DNA from: Pseudomonas sp. ML2-2023-3
Lineage (GTDB): Bacteria > Pseudomonadota > Gammaproteobacteria > Pseudomonadales > Pseudomonadaceae
DNA length: 64,000 nucleotides
NCBI RefSeq assembly: GCF_037055275.1
Contig: NZ_CP146343.1
Span: 1,770,501 to 1,834,500 of the forward strand
Reading direction: 5' to 3'
This document shows positions 48,281 through 58,490 of the stretch, piece by piece; positions within the stretch are counted from its first letter, which is position 1, and every line of letters starts with the position of its first letter. The notes beneath the pieces were generated by a model. The model saw only the letters and a program-made list of their open reading frames with translations. It made no database searches and had not been told where the DNA came from. A program made the translations under genes and the position numbers.

Positions 48281-49426
48281 ATGGAAGCTAAAGGGAAGTG
48301 TGCAAGTGGATTTGAGGCCGTTCAGCAAGCCTTCGAGGCGATCTTTGACGATCCGCAGGAACGTGGGGCAGGACTCTGTGTGCAGGTCGGTGGCGAGACG
48401 GTTGTCGATCTGTGGGCGGGTGTGGCGGACTTGGAGGGTCACAAGCCCTGGCGTCACGACACGCTGGTCAACACCTATTGCTGCATCAAGCCTTTCACCG
48501 CCATCGCGGCGCTGATGCTGGTCGAGGAGGGCAAGCTGGAGCTGGATCAGACGGTTGCCCACTATTGGCCGGAATTTTCCCAGGGCGGTAAAGGGCGCAT
48601 CACATTGCGCCAGGTGTTGTGTCATACCTCCGGCATCCCCGCGCTGCGTTTGCCTAACCGCACGCCCATCATGTACGACTGGGATGCCATGGCCGAGGTC
48701 GTGGCAGCGGAGCCGCTGTGGTGGGAGCCCGGGACCGATGTAGGCTACGGCGCTACCACGTATGGCTGGATCGTTGGCGAATTGATACGCCGGGCCGATG
48801 GGCGAGACCCCTGCAGGTTTATTCGTGAACGGATTTCTGAGCCCAATGCTTTGGAAGTGCATATGGGCGTTGATTCGGAGCACTTTCATCGCATTGCTGC
48901 TTTTGAACGCGCTGAAGGGAGAACGGGCGATAACTACGCGCAAGACCTTCGCACCGTGATGGTCAGCGAGCCCGAGCATGTCGCGACCCTTGCCTTTACT
49001 AACCCCTCCAATGCGTCGAGGCAAACGTCGGACCCCCGCTGGTGGGCTTATCGCCATCCCGGTGTGAATGGCCACGGCACCGCTCATGGCCTGGCCGGGT
49101 TTTACAGTGCGTTGATGGGCGGGCGGCTGGTGGGGCCTGAACTGCTTGAAGAGTTCACCCGCGAGCACAGTAACGATATAGACCGAACCCTGCTGCGGCC
49201 CATGCGCTATGGCCTGGGCTGCATGATGGAACAACCGGCCGATCCGGGAGCGTCACATCGCATGGGGCCAAAGGCTTTCGGCCATGTGGGGCTGGGTGGG
49301 CCGATATCCTTTGCCGACCCTGAGCGGGATGTAAGCTTTGGTTTCGTGACCACCACCATGGGCAGTCATGTGCTGATGGACCCGCGCGTGCAAAAACTGG
49401 CGCCTTTGGTCTACGCGGCACTTTAG
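48281..49426 (+). CDS. Class C beta-lactamase/esterase-like hydrolase with Cys at the nucleophile position
   Basis: A 381-residue member of the serine beta-lactamase/family VIII esterase fold. Where its tandem paralogue has SCTK (the SxxK nucleophile motif), this protein reads CCIK: the Ser codon is TGC. Other motifs are intact: YGATTYGWIVGELIRRADG and the HxG equivalent in FGHVGLGG. The ATG at 48281 has GGAG eight bases upstream; TTG at 48275 is less likely. The pair shows the same length and start region. Activity without Ser is doubtful unless Cys acts as nucleophile. Confidence 0.82.
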   Translation: MEAKGKCASGFEAVQQAFEAIFDDPQERGAGLCVQVGGETVVDLWAGVADLEGHKPWRHDTLVNTYCCIKPFTAIAALMLVEEGKLELDQTVAHYWPEFSQGGKGRITLRQVLCHTSGIPALRLPNRTPIMYDWDAMAEVVAAEPLWWEPGTDVGYGATTYGWIVGELIRRADGRDPCRFIRERISEPNALEVHMGVDSEHFHRIAAFERAEGRTGDNYAQDLRTVMVSEPEHVATLAFTNPSNASRQTSDPRWWAYRHPGVNGHGTAHGLAGFYSALMGGRLVGPELLEEFTREHSNDIDRTLLRPMRYGLGCMMEQPADPGASHRMGPKAFGHVGLGGPISFADPERDVSFGFVTTTMGSHVLMDPRVQKLAPLVYAAL

Positions 49427-49633
49427 GCCGGGTTGACGATGTGTAGCCTCTGCCTTCTGCAGTGGCTACAAGCGTTCTATTTCACAAAAAATCCACTTTG
49501 GCGCTGATACTTTCAGCGCCGATTCAATAACGCCCAAAAATTGTGCGTCCAGAGCGCGTTGCTCTGTTTCAAAATCCTACCGGTGCTGGAACAATGCACG
49601 CCTTGTAGAGCCATGCAGATCCAGGAGGTGCGG

Positions 49634-50779
49634 GTGCAGATTCAGGGTTTTCACGACCTTAAGTTCGAAGCAGTACGCGAGGCGTTTGCTGATCTTTTCA
49701 ATGATCCGCAAGAGCGCGGTGCGGCACTGTGCATCCAGATCGGTGGCGAAACGGTACTTGACGTGTGGGCCGGTACGGCTGACAAGGACGCAGAGCAACC
49801 GTGGCACACAGACACCATTGCCAATCTGTTTTCGTGCACCAAAACCTTTACGGCTGTCACCGCGCTGCAACTGGTGGAAGAGGGCAAGCTGGAACTTGAT
49901 GTGCCCGTTGCCCGTTACTGGCCTGAGTTTGCGGCAGCGGGTAAAGAATCCATCACGTTGCGCCAGCTACTGAGCCATCGGGCCGGTTTGCCGGCGTTGC
50001 GTGAATTGATGCCGCCAACGGCATTGTATGAATGGCAGACCATGGTCGATGCGCTGGCCGCTGAAGCGCCCTGGTGGACACCAGGCGAAGGCCACGGCTA
50101 TGCCGCGATCACCTATGGCTGGTTGGTGGGCGAGTTGATTCGCCGTGCCGACGGCCGCAGTGCGGGCCAGTCGATCATGGCACGAACGGCCAGGCCGCTT
50201 GGGCTGGACTTTCATGTCGGGCTGGCGGATGAAGAGTTTTACCGGGTGGCCCATATCGCCCGCAGCAAGGGGACGATGGGGGATGCGGCGGCGCAGCGTC
50301 TGCTGAAGGCGATGATGAACGAGCCCACCTCCATGAGCACACGGGCATTCACCAATCCGCCGTCGATCATGACCAGTACCAATAAGCCCGAATGGCGCCG
50401 GATGGAACAGCCTGCGGCCAATGGGCACGGTAACGCCCGTAGCCTGGCCGGGTTCTACAGTGGCTTGCTCGATGGCAGTCTGCTTGAAGCCGAAATGTTC
50501 GAGCAACTGACCCGCGAGCACAGCCTGGGCGAGGATAAAACCTTGCGCACCCAGACCCGTCTTGGATTGGGTTGCATGCTGGATCAGCCGAGCGTGCCTA
50601 ACGCGACCTTCGGTTTAGGGCCCAAAGCCTTTGGCCATCCAGGTGCTGGCGGGTCGGTTGGCTTTGCCGACCCGGATTGTGAAGTGGCCTTTGGTTTTGT
50701 GACCAACACCATGGGGCCTTATGTTTTGATGGACCCAAGGGCTCAAAAGCTGGTCAAAGCCCTGGCGACGTGTATCTAG
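49634..50779 (+). CDS. Class C beta-lactamase/family VIII esterase-like hydrolase
   Basis: A 381-residue hydrolase with the SxxK motif FSCTK, the tyrosine-motif region YAAITYGWLVGELIRRADG and the HxG-type motif FGHPGAGGSVGF. It is a tandem paralogue of the preceding gene, of identical length. The start is set at GTG 49634 because AGGAGG stands five bases before it and the N-terminus then lines up with the paralogue; ATG at 49613 lacks such a site. Substrates of the family are short-chain esters or beta-lactams; which applies is not visible. Confidence 0.88.
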   Translation: MQIQGFHDLKFEAVREAFADLFNDPQERGAALCIQIGGETVLDVWAGTADKDAEQPWHTDTIANLFSCTKTFTAVTALQLVEEGKLELDVPVARYWPEFAAAGKESITLRQLLSHRAGLPALRELMPPTALYEWQTMVDALAAEAPWWTPGEGHGYAAITYGWLVGELIRRADGRSAGQSIMARTARPLGLDFHVGLADEEFYRVAHIARSKGTMGDAAAQRLLKAMMNEPTSMSTRAFTNPPSIMTSTNKPEWRRMEQPAANGHGNARSLAGFYSGLLDGSLLEAEMFEQLTREHSLGEDKTLRTQTRLGLGCMLDQPSVPNATFGLGPKAFGHPGAGGSVGFADPDCEVAFGFVTNTMGPYVLMDPRAQKLVKALATCI

Positions 50780-50887
50780 TCGGGTATTTGTAGGCCGTAG
50801 GTCGGAACCCTGTAGCTTTTATGAGTGCAACGTTTTTTTATGTAGGCTTATTGCCTCTTTATTCCTAATTCATTGTGTGGATATTCA

Positions 50888-52057
50888 ATGTCATCTAATA
50901 AGACCCTAGCTCTGGCTCTCTGCCTGGCCATTACCGGTTGCGCACAAACTCCACAGAATGACGCCGAAGGTGGCCATAAGTGGTGGCAGTTGGGCTCATC
51001 CGACCAGGCGTCGACGCCTGCCGATAAAGGCACCAGTGCTGCGGCCAAACCGGCAGACGCCAAAGTAACGCCGCCCGTGGCCAAAGCTGCAGCTCCCGCT
51101 GCCAAGGCTCCGACGCCAGCACCGGCTGCCAAAACACCCGCTCCAGCTGCCGCTGCCGTTGCCCAAGACAGTGGCTCCAGCTGGTGGCCATTCGGTTCTG
51201 ACTCCGCCAAGAAAGACGCCCCGGTTGAAAAGGAAAAAGTGGCAGCCGTTGTCGCACCTGCTGGCGCGTCAACCTCTACCAAAAATTGGTGGTGGCCGTT
51301 CGGTGGCGATGACAAAGCGTCCAAAACTGCCCCGGTTGGCGTGATCCCGATGCCAGACCCGAAAATCACTCAAGCCTGGCTGGATGAATACGAGCCGCGC
51401 CTGCGTGTCGCGATCAAGGACACCAACCTGCAACTGGAACGCCGCGAAAACCTGCTGATCATCGTGGCTTCGGCTGACAGCTCGTTCAAGGCGACCCGTC
51501 CTGACTTGCTGATGCCGTCGATGCTGGGCCCGTTCACTCGCGTGGCCAAAGTCGTTGAAGGCGATCCAAAAACTGCCGTGTTGGTGTTGGGACATGCGGA
51601 CTCTGCAGGCGCTATGGCCGCCAATACCCGTTTGAGCCTGGATCGCGCCAAGTCAGTGGCCGCCATCTTCCGCATGAGCGGTTTGCAAGGTAACCGCCTG
51701 ACTTTGCGTGGCATGGGTTCTGTGATGCCGCGCGCAGCCAACGACAGTAATGAAGGTCGTGCGTTGAACCGTCGGGTTGAAATCCTGATGACGCCGCAAG
51801 CCACGATGGTCGCGCTGGTCAGCAAATACAGCCAGCCAGCCTTGTCGCCCGCTGAACTGGTTGCTGTGCAGCCTGCAGTTCCACCTTCTGTAGCCAAGAA
51901 GAACGCAGCGGCACCGGCCAAGAAAGGCGTTGTAGCCAAGAAGGCGGCACCGGCCAAAAAAGCAGTGAAGCCAGCGCCAGCCAAGAAGCCGGTCGTGGCT
52001 AAAGCCAAAGCGGCTGCGGACAAGAAAGTTGCCGCCAACGATCAGACCAAGAACTGA
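50888..52057 (+). CDS. OmpA-family lipoprotein with Ala/Pro linker and AlgP-like C-terminal tail
   Basis: A 389-residue lipoprotein (lipobox ITGC). After the anchor comes a low-complexity Ala/Lys/Pro linker containing two related WWPFG boxes (SSWWPFGSD and NWWWPFGGD), then an OmpA-like domain ([25 protein letters not shown]). The last 70 residues are Lys/Ala/Pro repeats like the histone-H1-like tail of AlgP. A basic tail on a cell-wall protein is unusual. Start at 50888 gives the signal peptide; the frame is open 5 codons earlier. Confidence 0.85.
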   Translation: MSSNKTLALALCLAITGCAQTPQNDAEGGHKWWQLGSSDQASTPADKGTSAAAKPADAKVTPPVAKAAAPAAKAPTPAPAAKTPAPAAAAVAQDSGSSWWPFGSDSAKKDAPVEKEKVAAVVAPAGASTSTKNWWWPFGGDDKASKTAPVGVIPMPDPKITQAWLDEYEPRLRVAIKDTNLQLERRENLLIIVASADSSFKATRPDLLMPSMLGPFTRVAKVVEGDPKTAVLVLGHADSAGAMAANTRLSLDRAKSVAAIFRMSGLQGNRLTLRGMGSVMPRAANDSNEGRALNRRVEILMTPQATMVALVSKYSQPALSPAELVAVQPAVPPSVAKKNAAAPAKKGVVAKKAAPAKKAVKPAPAKKPVVAKAKAAADKKVAANDQTKN

Positions 52058-52080
52058 TTGATTCAGGGAAGGATTGCGGC

Positions 52081-52728
52081 ATGACTCAAGCATTGGCAGA
52101 TATGCGACGTGATTACACCCGTGACGGGCTGGCCGAGGCTCAAGCCCCGGCCGAGCCCTTCGCGCTGTTTCATCAGTGGTTCAACGACGCGGTCAAAACC
52201 GAACAGCCACCGGTCGAGGCGAATGCCATGACCCTGGCCACCGTCGATGCCGAGGGGCGTCCGCATTGCCGTGTGCTTTTGCTCAAAGGTCTGGATGACC
52301 AGGGGTTTACCTTTTTCACCAATTACACCAGCGCCAAAGGCCAGCAACTCGCTGAGCGTCCGTTCGCGGCCATGACTTTTTTCTGGCCAACCCTGGAGCG
52401 TCAGGTGCGCATCGAGGGGCAAGTGGTCAAGGTCACGCCCCAAGAGTCCGATGCCTATTATCAGGTTCGACCTATAGGCAGCCGGATCGGAGCCTGGGCT
52501 TCGCCGCAAAGCCAGGTGATTGCGGATCGTGACGAGCTGGTCGGTTTGCTCAAGGCCACCGAGGCGCGGTTCAGCGACACCCAGCCCCATTGCCCCGAGC
52601 ACTGGGGCGGCTACCGGTTGTTGCCCCAGCGCATTGAATTCTGGCAGGGGCGGCCAAGCCGTCTGCATGATCGCCTTAACTATCGGCGTGAAGGGACTGA
52701 GTGGACTCGAGAGCGCCTGGCGCCTTAA
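52081..52728 (+). CDS. pdxH: Pyridoxamine 5'-phosphate oxidase
   Basis: A 215-residue FMN enzyme forming pyridoxal 5'-phosphate. FMN contacts lie in [20 protein letters not shown] and [12 protein letters not shown], and the C-terminal [12 protein letters not shown] is the substrate-site signature. Length is normal. The ATG at 52081 follows AAGGA. It is only 23 bp after the OmpA lipoprotein gene and may be transcribed with it. Confidence 0.95.
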   Translation: MTQALADMRRDYTRDGLAEAQAPAEPFALFHQWFNDAVKTEQPPVEANAMTLATVDAEGRPHCRVLLLKGLDDQGFTFFTNYTSAKGQQLAERPFAAMTFFWPTLERQVRIEGQVVKVTPQESDAYYQVRPIGSRIGAWASPQSQVIADRDELVGLLKATEARFSDTQPHCPEHWGGYRLLPQRIEFWQGRPSRLHDRLNYRREGTEWTRERLAP

Positions 52729-52921
52729 CGACGTTACTTGCGAGGGTGGCGCGCAATGCAAGATGATTATTTCGCGCTACTCTTTGCTGAAGTTTTGAAA
52801 CGGCGAAACGGTTCTGTTTTTACTGTACAGACGCTGAATAAAGCCTTTTTACCCGCGCTGTACCGTGACAGGTCCCCGGCTGCGGAGTTTAATGAATCCC
52901 TGATCTTTTGGAGTTGATCCT

Positions 52922-53386
52922 ATGCGTAAGTCTGTTCTGTTGGTTGCCGCTTTTTCTACCATGACTGTCTTGTTGGGCGGCTGCACCTCCAACCTGACCG
53001 GCGATACCTACTCCCGTGACGAAGCTCGACGTGTACAGACCGTTCGTATGGGCACCATCGTTGCCTTGCGTCCGGTGCAGATTGAAGGCACCAAGACTCC
53101 GATCGGCGCTGCAACCGGCGCTATCGTGGGCGGTGTGGGCGGCAGCGCCATCGGCGGTGGCCGTGGCAGCATCGTGACAGCTGTTATCGGCGCAGTAGCC
53201 GGTGGCCTGCTGGGTTCTGCGGCCGAATCGGGCCTGACCAAGACCCAGGGCGTAGAAATCACCGTACGTGAAGACGACGGCAGCACCCGTGCCTATGTGC
53301 AGCAGGTTGAGCCGAACCAGGTGTTCCGTACCGGTGAGCGAGTGCGCATCATGACCGTTGATGGCACCAGCCGCGTTACCCAGTAA
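52922..53386 (+). CDS. Glycine-zipper outer membrane lipoprotein (SlyB-like)
   Basis: A 154-residue lipoprotein with lipobox LGGC. The centre is a glycine-zipper 2TM domain (GAIVGGVGGSAIGGGRGS, then AVAGGLLGSAAES) and the end a small beta domain (VEITVREDDGSTRAYVQQ), as in SlyB/PcpL proteins that stabilise the outer membrane. It is monocistronic, with GGAG before the ATG and a strong terminator after the stop. Confidence 0.9.
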   Translation: MRKSVLLVAAFSTMTVLLGGCTSNLTGDTYSRDEARRVQTVRMGTIVALRPVQIEGTKTPIGAATGAIVGGVGGSAIGGGRGSIVTAVIGAVAGGLLGSAAESGLTKTQGVEITVREDDGSTRAYVQQVEPNQVFRTGERVRIMTVDGTSRVTQ

Positions 53387-53407
53387 ACCGGGCGGCAGCG
53401 CTAAAAC

Positions 53408-53442
53408 AAAACCCCGGCCAGTGCGAACTGGCCGGGGTTTTT
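53408..53442 (+). terminator. Terminator after the SlyB-like gene
   Basis: ACCCCGGCCAGT-GCGA-ACTGGCCGGGGT, a 12-bp stem followed by five more Ts and preceded by A-rich sequence; shared with the convergent PAP2-like gene. Confidence 0.92.
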
Positions 53443-53461
53443 TCATGTCCGCTGATTCAAC

Positions 53462-54061
53462 TCAGGACGAGTGCCTGAAGGCCTGGTCGGCCCCCGACAG
53501 CGTTATGGCGATGTGATCCAGCAAGCGTTCTGCCGTGTACTTGGGCATGGCGTCGAACGCCAGCACCACTGCCAGGCCCATCACCAGCGCTGGCCGTGGA
53601 ACCTTGCTGAGGTTGTATTGCTTGACGCTAAACAAAAACACACACGCGGCAACCGAACCTATCAGTGCGCCTGCGATAGCCTCCGGCAATGGGTGAATGG
53701 TATGGGCAACGTAATGGATGGCAAACCACCAGGTCGCCACTAAACCGGCTCCCAGTACTGGCCAGCGCAAACGTTGATCGAGCTGTTGGCACAGCAGATT
53801 CAGCATCACGGTGAAGACCAGGCAAGCGTTCATCGCGTGTCCGCTGAAGACGGCAATGCCCAGGTCATGCAGGCCAATGCCCCACCCCTTGAACAGGATC
53901 TTGCTCGCGCCCACGATGAAGTAGGCACACACCAGCACGCCCAACCATAGACACGCGATTTTTTTCGACGCACCAACCCATAACCAGGCAGCAATGACCA
54001 ACGCTGCCGGGAACATCACGGTGATGCCCGCGTATTGCACAATCTGAAATTTATCGACCAC
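53462..54061 (-). CDS. PAP2-like membrane protein with degenerate motifs
   Basis: A 199-residue protein with about six helices. SGHAMNACLVF recalls motif 2 (PSGH) and HYVAHTIHPLPEAIAGALIG recalls motif 3 of PAP2 lipid phosphatases. The KxxxxxxRP motif is incomplete, and in motif 3 the usual Arg is absent and the Asp is Glu. So phosphatase activity is uncertain. It is convergent with the SlyB-like gene. Confidence 0.7.
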   Translation of the reverse strand: MVDKFQIVQYAGITVMFPAALVIAAWLWVGASKKIACLWLGVLVCAYFIVGASKILFKGWGIGLHDLGIAVFSGHAMNACLVFTVMLNLLCQQLDQRLRWPVLGAGLVATWWFAIHYVAHTIHPLPEAIAGALIGSVAACVFLFSVKQYNLSKVPRPALVMGLAVVLAFDAMPKYTAERLLDHIAITLSGADQAFRHSS

Positions 54062-54090
54062 GTTTCCCTCTTTTGGCGGTTCAGTCGCGA

Positions 54091-54123
54091 CAAAGGCAAC
54101 GCAGATGATCTGCGTTGCCTTTG
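54091..54123. terminator. Perfect 15-bp hairpin downstream of nhaA
   Basis: The arm 54091-54105 is the exact complement of 54109-54123, with a three-base loop. It lies 34 nt after the nhaA stop and just before the PAP2-like gene. There is no U tract on the minus strand. Confidence 0.5.
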
Positions 54124-54156
54124 TCCGGGCCAGCCCGCTCCCGCATTAAAGCAGGG

Positions 54157-55338
54157 TCACGCTAATGATTGTTTGCGGCTGAAGAACAGTGTGACGCCAT
54201 AGCCGATCAGCGCCGCCAGGATGGAGCCGGTCAGGATGCCCATGCGGTCCATGCCCACATACTCGCTACTGCCTGCTACGAACGCCAGTGACCCCACGAA
54301 CAGGCTCATGGTGAAGCCGATGCCGCACAGGATGGCGACGCCCAGCACCTGGCCCCAGTTTGCCCCAGCGGGCAGGGATGCCATGCCGGTCTTGATGGCG
54401 ATCCAGGTCAAGCCGAACACGCCCACGGTCTTACCGATCAGCAAGCCCGCCGCAATGCCCATCGGCACGTGACTGACGAAACTGTGCAGGCTGACACCCG
54501 CCAGCGATACACCGGCATTGGCGAAGGCAAACAACGGCAGGATCGCGTAAGCCACCCACGGATGCAGTGCATGCTCAATGGTCATCAATGGTGACGGTTC
54601 TGAGTTCTTGGTCCGCAGCGGGATACAGAACGCCAGCGTTACACCCGCCAGCGTGGCATGCACACCACTTTTGAGCACGCACACCCAGAGGATCAGGCCG
54701 ATGATCATATAAGGCGCAACTTTGATCACGCCCATGCGGTTCATCGCAATCAGGGCAATCAGGCATGCCGCTGCCAGCAGCAGCGACAGGCCGGACAGTT
54801 CGCTGGAGTAGAACACCGCGATCACGATGATCGCCCCCAGATCGTCGATGATCGCCAGGGTCATCAGGAACAGCTTGAGAGACACCGGTACGCGTTTGCC
54901 GAGCAAGGCCAGCACGCCGAGGGCGAAGGCGATGTCAGTGGCCATGGGGATTGCCCAGCCGCCCAGCGCGTCGGGGTAGTCTTTGTTGATGTACCAGTAA
55001 ATCAGCGCAGGCACGACCATCCCGCCGATGGCCGCGGCCCCCGGCAGCACCACTTGCGAGGGCTTGGACAGCTGGCCTTCGAGCAGTTCGCGCTTGACCT
55101 CGAGGCCGATCAGCAGAAAGAACAAGGCCATCAGGCCATCGTTGATCCACAGCAGCGAAGGCTTGGCAATTTGCAGGGCGCCGATTTGTACCGCTACCGG
55201 CACGTCCAGAAAGGCCGTGTAGTAATGGGAAAGCGGTGAGTTATTGATGATCAAAGCCAGAGCGGCCGCGGCAATCAACAGCAGACCGCTGGCAGCTTCC
55301 AACTGAAAGAAACGAGTGAAAGTACTACGCAGAGGCAA
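54157..55338 (-). CDS. nhaA: Na+/H+ antiporter NhaA
   Basis: A 393-residue inner membrane antiporter exchanging Na+ for protons. The sequence [19 protein letters not shown] and the Asp pair of the ion site ([20 protein letters not shown]) are present. The start is set at TTG 55338 because GGAGAG is five bases upstream and the N-terminus then matches the family ([18 protein letters not shown]); GTG at 55374 would add 12 codons. It handles salt and pH stress. Confidence 0.93.
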   Translation of the reverse strand: MPLRSTFTRFFQLEAASGLLLIAAAALALIINNSPLSHYYTAFLDVPVAVQIGALQIAKPSLLWINDGLMALFFLLIGLEVKRELLEGQLSKPSQVVLPGAAAIGGMVVPALIYWYINKDYPDALGGWAIPMATDIAFALGVLALLGKRVPVSLKLFLMTLAIIDDLGAIIVIAVFYSSELSGLSLLLAAACLIALIAMNRMGVIKVAPYMIIGLILWVCVLKSGVHATLAGVTLAFCIPLRTKNSEPSPLMTIEHALHPWVAYAILPLFAFANAGVSLAGVSLHSFVSHVPMGIAAGLLIGKTVGVFGLTWIAIKTGMASLPAGANWGQVLGVAILCGIGFTMSLFVGSLAFVAGSSEYVGMDRMGILTGSILAALIGYGVTLFFSRKQSLA

Positions 55339-55587
55339 GGTCGCTCTCCATCGATTAAGTAAAAGGTGCGACACCCTAACCTGTGGGGTTAGGGGTTAAA
55401 ACAAAAACTATATTCTTTTTTGTTATAAGCAGGGGTTTGCTCTCGCATCGCCAAAGAGCCTAGCAGTTGTGTGTCAAATTGAGACAGTTCTGTGCCTGTG
55501 GCGACTGTAGGAAATGTCTTAGGATTGGTCGTTGCACACCGCACGCACATGCTGTGCTTTCCCTTTTGCTATCACGAGCCACCCTCC

Positions 55588-56682
55588 ATGAACCAAGACC
55601 TCCAGTGGGCACGCGAAGCCATTCGTACGATTGAAGCAGACTTTCAGCGCTGTGCTGACACCCATCTGATTCCTGTGTCGCTGCCGGGTTTTGCGGGTAT
55701 CGAGTTGTACTTCAAGGACGAGTCAAGCCACCCGACGGGCAGCCTCAAGCACCGTTTGGCGAGGTCATTGTTTTTATATGCGTTGTGTAATGGCTGGCTA
55801 AAGGCCGGCTCACCGGTGATCGAAGCGTCCAGCGGTTCGACGGCAGTGTCTGAAGCCTATTTCGCCCGATTGCTGGGTTTGCCCTTTATTGCCGTGATGC
55901 CTGCCAGCACCTCGCCTGCCAAGATCGAGCAAATAGCCTTTTATGGTGGCCAAAGCCATTTGGTGGAAGACCCTACCCGGATACATGCCGAGTCCGAGCG
56001 GCTGGCCCGGGAAACCGGTGGCCATTTCATGGACCAGTTCACCTATGCAGAGCGGGCTACGGACTGGCGAGCGAACAACAACATCGCCGAGTCGATCTTC
56101 CAGCAACTGCGTTATGAGCGCCACCCGGAGCCGAGTTGGCTGATCTCCAGCCCGGGCACGGGCGGTACGACCGCAACTCTGGGGCGCTATGTCCGATATC
56201 GCCAGCACAACACCCGCGTGCTGTGTGCCGACGCCGAACGTTCGGTGTTCTTCGACTTTTACCTGAGCGGTGATGCCAGTTTGCGACTGGACTGCGGCTC
56301 GCGCATTGAGGGTATCGGCAGGCCCAGGGTCGAGGCCTCATTTTTGCCGAAGGTGATCGACGCGATGGTCAAGGTTCCGGATGCCTTGTCATTGGCGGCC
56401 ATGCACTACTTGGCGCAGCGCATGGGGCGACGGGTCGGAGGATCGAGCGGGACGAATCTGATTGGCGCATTGATCGCGGCGCAGCAGATGGTTGCCAACG
56501 GTGAAAGCGGCTCGATCGTTGCGATTTTGTGTGATGGCGGTGAGCGGTATGCCACGACCTACTACGATGCGCAGTGGCTCAAGGCTCAGGGTTATGAACT
56601 GGACGCGTTGATCGGTGCAGTCAAAGCCTGCGTGGAGCAGGGCGCTGCGTTGCCTGAAGGGGTGTTGCGGGCAGGCCTCTGA
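55588..56682 (+). CDS. PLP-dependent cysteine synthase-family protein (Cds1-like)
   Basis: A 364-residue fold type II PLP enzyme. The Lys that binds PLP is in TGSLKHRLA, the substrate loop is [14 protein letters not shown], and the phosphate-binding motif is [10 protein letters not shown]. It resembles the L-cysteine desulfhydrase Cds1 and other cysteine-synthase relatives, rather than CysK or CysM. No cys genes are near. The ATG at 55588 gives the normal N-terminus; the frame is open 32 codons earlier. Confidence 0.83.
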   Translation: MNQDLQWAREAIRTIEADFQRCADTHLIPVSLPGFAGIELYFKDESSHPTGSLKHRLARSLFLYALCNGWLKAGSPVIEASSGSTAVSEAYFARLLGLPFIAVMPASTSPAKIEQIAFYGGQSHLVEDPTRIHAESERLARETGGHFMDQFTYAERATDWRANNNIAESIFQQLRYERHPEPSWLISSPGTGGTTATLGRYVRYRQHNTRVLCADAERSVFFDFYLSGDASLRLDCGSRIEGIGRPRVEASFLPKVIDAMVKVPDALSLAAMHYLAQRMGRRVGGSSGTNLIGALIAAQQMVANGESGSIVAILCDGGERYATTYYDAQWLKAQGYELDALIGAVKACVEQGAALPEGVLRAGL

Positions 56683-56690
56683 TGCGGGGT

Positions 56691-56780
56691 TTGTGGGAGG
56701 GGGCTTGCTCGCGATGCAGGCGCTGCGGTTTGTCAGGCAAACCGCAGTGATGCAATCGCGAGCAAGCTCGCTCCTGCTGC
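56691..56780. repeat. REP doublet, second sequence class
   Basis: GTGGGAGGGGGCTTGCTCGC near 56694 and its imperfect inverted copy ATCGCGAGCAAGCTCGCTCC near 56755-56774 flank an inner hairpin (GCGGTTTG / CAAACCGC). This is the common GTGGGAG...GCTTGCTCGCGAT repeat of fluorescent pseudomonads and differs from the four TGTAGTCGCTG copies. Confidence 0.75.
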
Positions 56781-56789
56781 GTCAAAAAC

Positions 56790-58400
56790 CTACGCTTCGA
56801 TACCCAGAATGTCGCGAGCGACAGCCTCGGCAATCCGGATGCCGTCGACACCGGCCGACAGAATGCCACCTGCATAGCCTGCGCCTTCGCCTGCCGGGAA
56901 CAGGCCCTTGACGTTGAGGCTTTGCATCGACGCATCACGGGTCATGCGCAGAGGCGACGAGGTACGGGTTTCGATCCCGGTCAGGATCGCATCATGCATC
57001 GAGAAACCCTTGATCTGTTTCTCGAACGCCGGCAAGGCTTCACGGATGGCTTCAATGGCGTAGTCCGGCAAGGCCAGGGCCAGATCACCCAGGGACACAC
57101 CCGGTTTGTAGGACGGCTCGACGCTGCCCAGGGCCGATGAAGGTTTACCCGCTATAAAGTCACCCACCAGTTGCGCCGGTGCCTCGTAATTGCTGCCACC
57201 CAACACGTAGGCGTGGGCTTCCAGGCGTTCTTGCAGTTCGATACCGGCCAATGGCCCACCTGGATAGTCCTCAGGTGTGATGCCGACCACGATGCCCGAG
57301 TTGGCGTTGCGTTCGTTACGTGAGTACTGGCTCATACCGTTGGTCACAACACGACCCGGCTCGCTGGTAGCCGCAACCACGGTGCCGCCTGGGCACATGC
57401 AGAAGCTGTAAACCGAACGGCCGTTTTTGGCGTGGTGAACCAGTTTGTAGTCGGCGGCGCCCAGTTTCGGGTGGCCCGCGTACTTGCCCAGGCGTGCGCT
57501 GTCGATCAACGACTGCGGGTGTTCGATCCGGAAACCTACCGAGAACGGTTTGGCTTCCATGTACACGCCACGACCGTGGAGCATGCGGAACGTGTCACGG
57601 GCGCTGTGGCCCAGGGCCAGGATCACGTGGCGCGAGTTCAGCTGTTCGCCGTCGGCCAGTACCACGCCGGTCAACTGGCCGTCGTCGATCAGGACGTCAG
57701 TCACACGCTGTTGAAAACGGACTTCACCGCCCAGCGCGATGATCTGCTGGCGCATGTTTTCGACGACACCGGTCAGACGGAACGTACCGATATGCGGCTT
57801 GCTGACGTAGAGGATCTCGTCCGGGGCACCGGCTTTGACAAACTCGTGCAGCACTTTACGGCCGTGGTGCTTGGGATCCTTGATCTGGCTGTAAAGCTTG
57901 CCGTCCGAGAACGTGCCTGCGCCGCCTTCACCAAACTGTACGTTGGACTCGGGGTTGAGTACGTTTTTACGCCACAGGCCCCAGGTGTCCTTGGTGCGCT
58001 GGCGAACTTCGGTGCCGCGCTCAAGAATGATCGGCTTGAAGCCCATTTGTGCCAGCAGCAAGCCGGCGAAAATACCGCACGGACCAAAACCCACCACAAT
58101 CGGGCGCTGGCTCAAGTCTTGTGGGGCCTGGCCGACGACTTTGTAGCTGACGTCTGGCGCTGGATTGACGTTACGGTCGTCCGCGAACTTGGCCAACAGC
58201 GGCGCTTCATCGCGCACACTCAGGTCGATGGTGTAGATAAAGCACAATTCGGACGATTTTTTACGCGCATCGTAGCTGCGCTTGAACAAGGTGAAATCGA
58301 GCAGGTCATCACTTTCGATGCCCAGGCGCTGCAGGATGGCAGGGCGCAGGTCTTCTTCGGGATGGTCGATCGGCAGCTTGAGTTCGGTAATTCGTAACAT
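56790..58400 (-). CDS. FAD-dependent oxidoreductase (NAD(P)/FAD family)
   Basis: A 536-residue flavoprotein. A short N-terminal domain of about 90 residues precedes the FAD-binding motif VGFGPCGIFAGLLLAQMG and IILERGTEVR; a later GRSVYSFCMCPGGTVV and a C-terminal GLFPAGEGAGYAGGI complete the fold. It matches a widespread uncharacterised dehydrogenase family. No electron-transfer partner is adjacent. The ATG at 58400 gives MLRITELKLPIDHPEE, the family N-terminus. Confidence 0.85.
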   Translation of the reverse strand: MLRITELKLPIDHPEEDLRPAILQRLGIESDDLLDFTLFKRSYDARKKSSELCFIYTIDLSVRDEAPLLAKFADDRNVNPAPDVSYKVVGQAPQDLSQRPIVVGFGPCGIFAGLLLAQMGFKPIILERGTEVRQRTKDTWGLWRKNVLNPESNVQFGEGGAGTFSDGKLYSQIKDPKHHGRKVLHEFVKAGAPDEILYVSKPHIGTFRLTGVVENMRQQIIALGGEVRFQQRVTDVLIDDGQLTGVVLADGEQLNSRHVILALGHSARDTFRMLHGRGVYMEAKPFSVGFRIEHPQSLIDSARLGKYAGHPKLGAADYKLVHHAKNGRSVYSFCMCPGGTVVAATSEPGRVVTNGMSQYSRNERNANSGIVVGITPEDYPGGPLAGIELQERLEAHAYVLGGSNYEAPAQLVGDFIAGKPSSALGSVEPSYKPGVSLGDLALALPDYAIEAIREALPAFEKQIKGFSMHDAILTGIETRTSSPLRMTRDASMQSLNVKGLFPAGEGAGYAGGILSAGVDGIRIAEAVARDILGIEA

Positions 58401-58490
58401 GACAGTGTCCAGTATCGGGGGGCCAGGTAAACCCTGGCAGAACCGCCAATTGTAAGCTGCTTCGGGGCACTATGCGGCAACAGTTGTCGG

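Noticed and set aside
55372..55400. Possible structured RNA leader (nhaA-type motif) upstream of nhaA
   Set aside because: There is a short hairpin CCCTAAC/GTTAGGG, but nothing else resembling a known riboswitch and it lies at the very start of the coding region; it may be only a small stem.
57432..58397. 321-codon open frame opposite the FAD oxidoreductase
   Set aside because: Antisense shadow; no recognisable domain.
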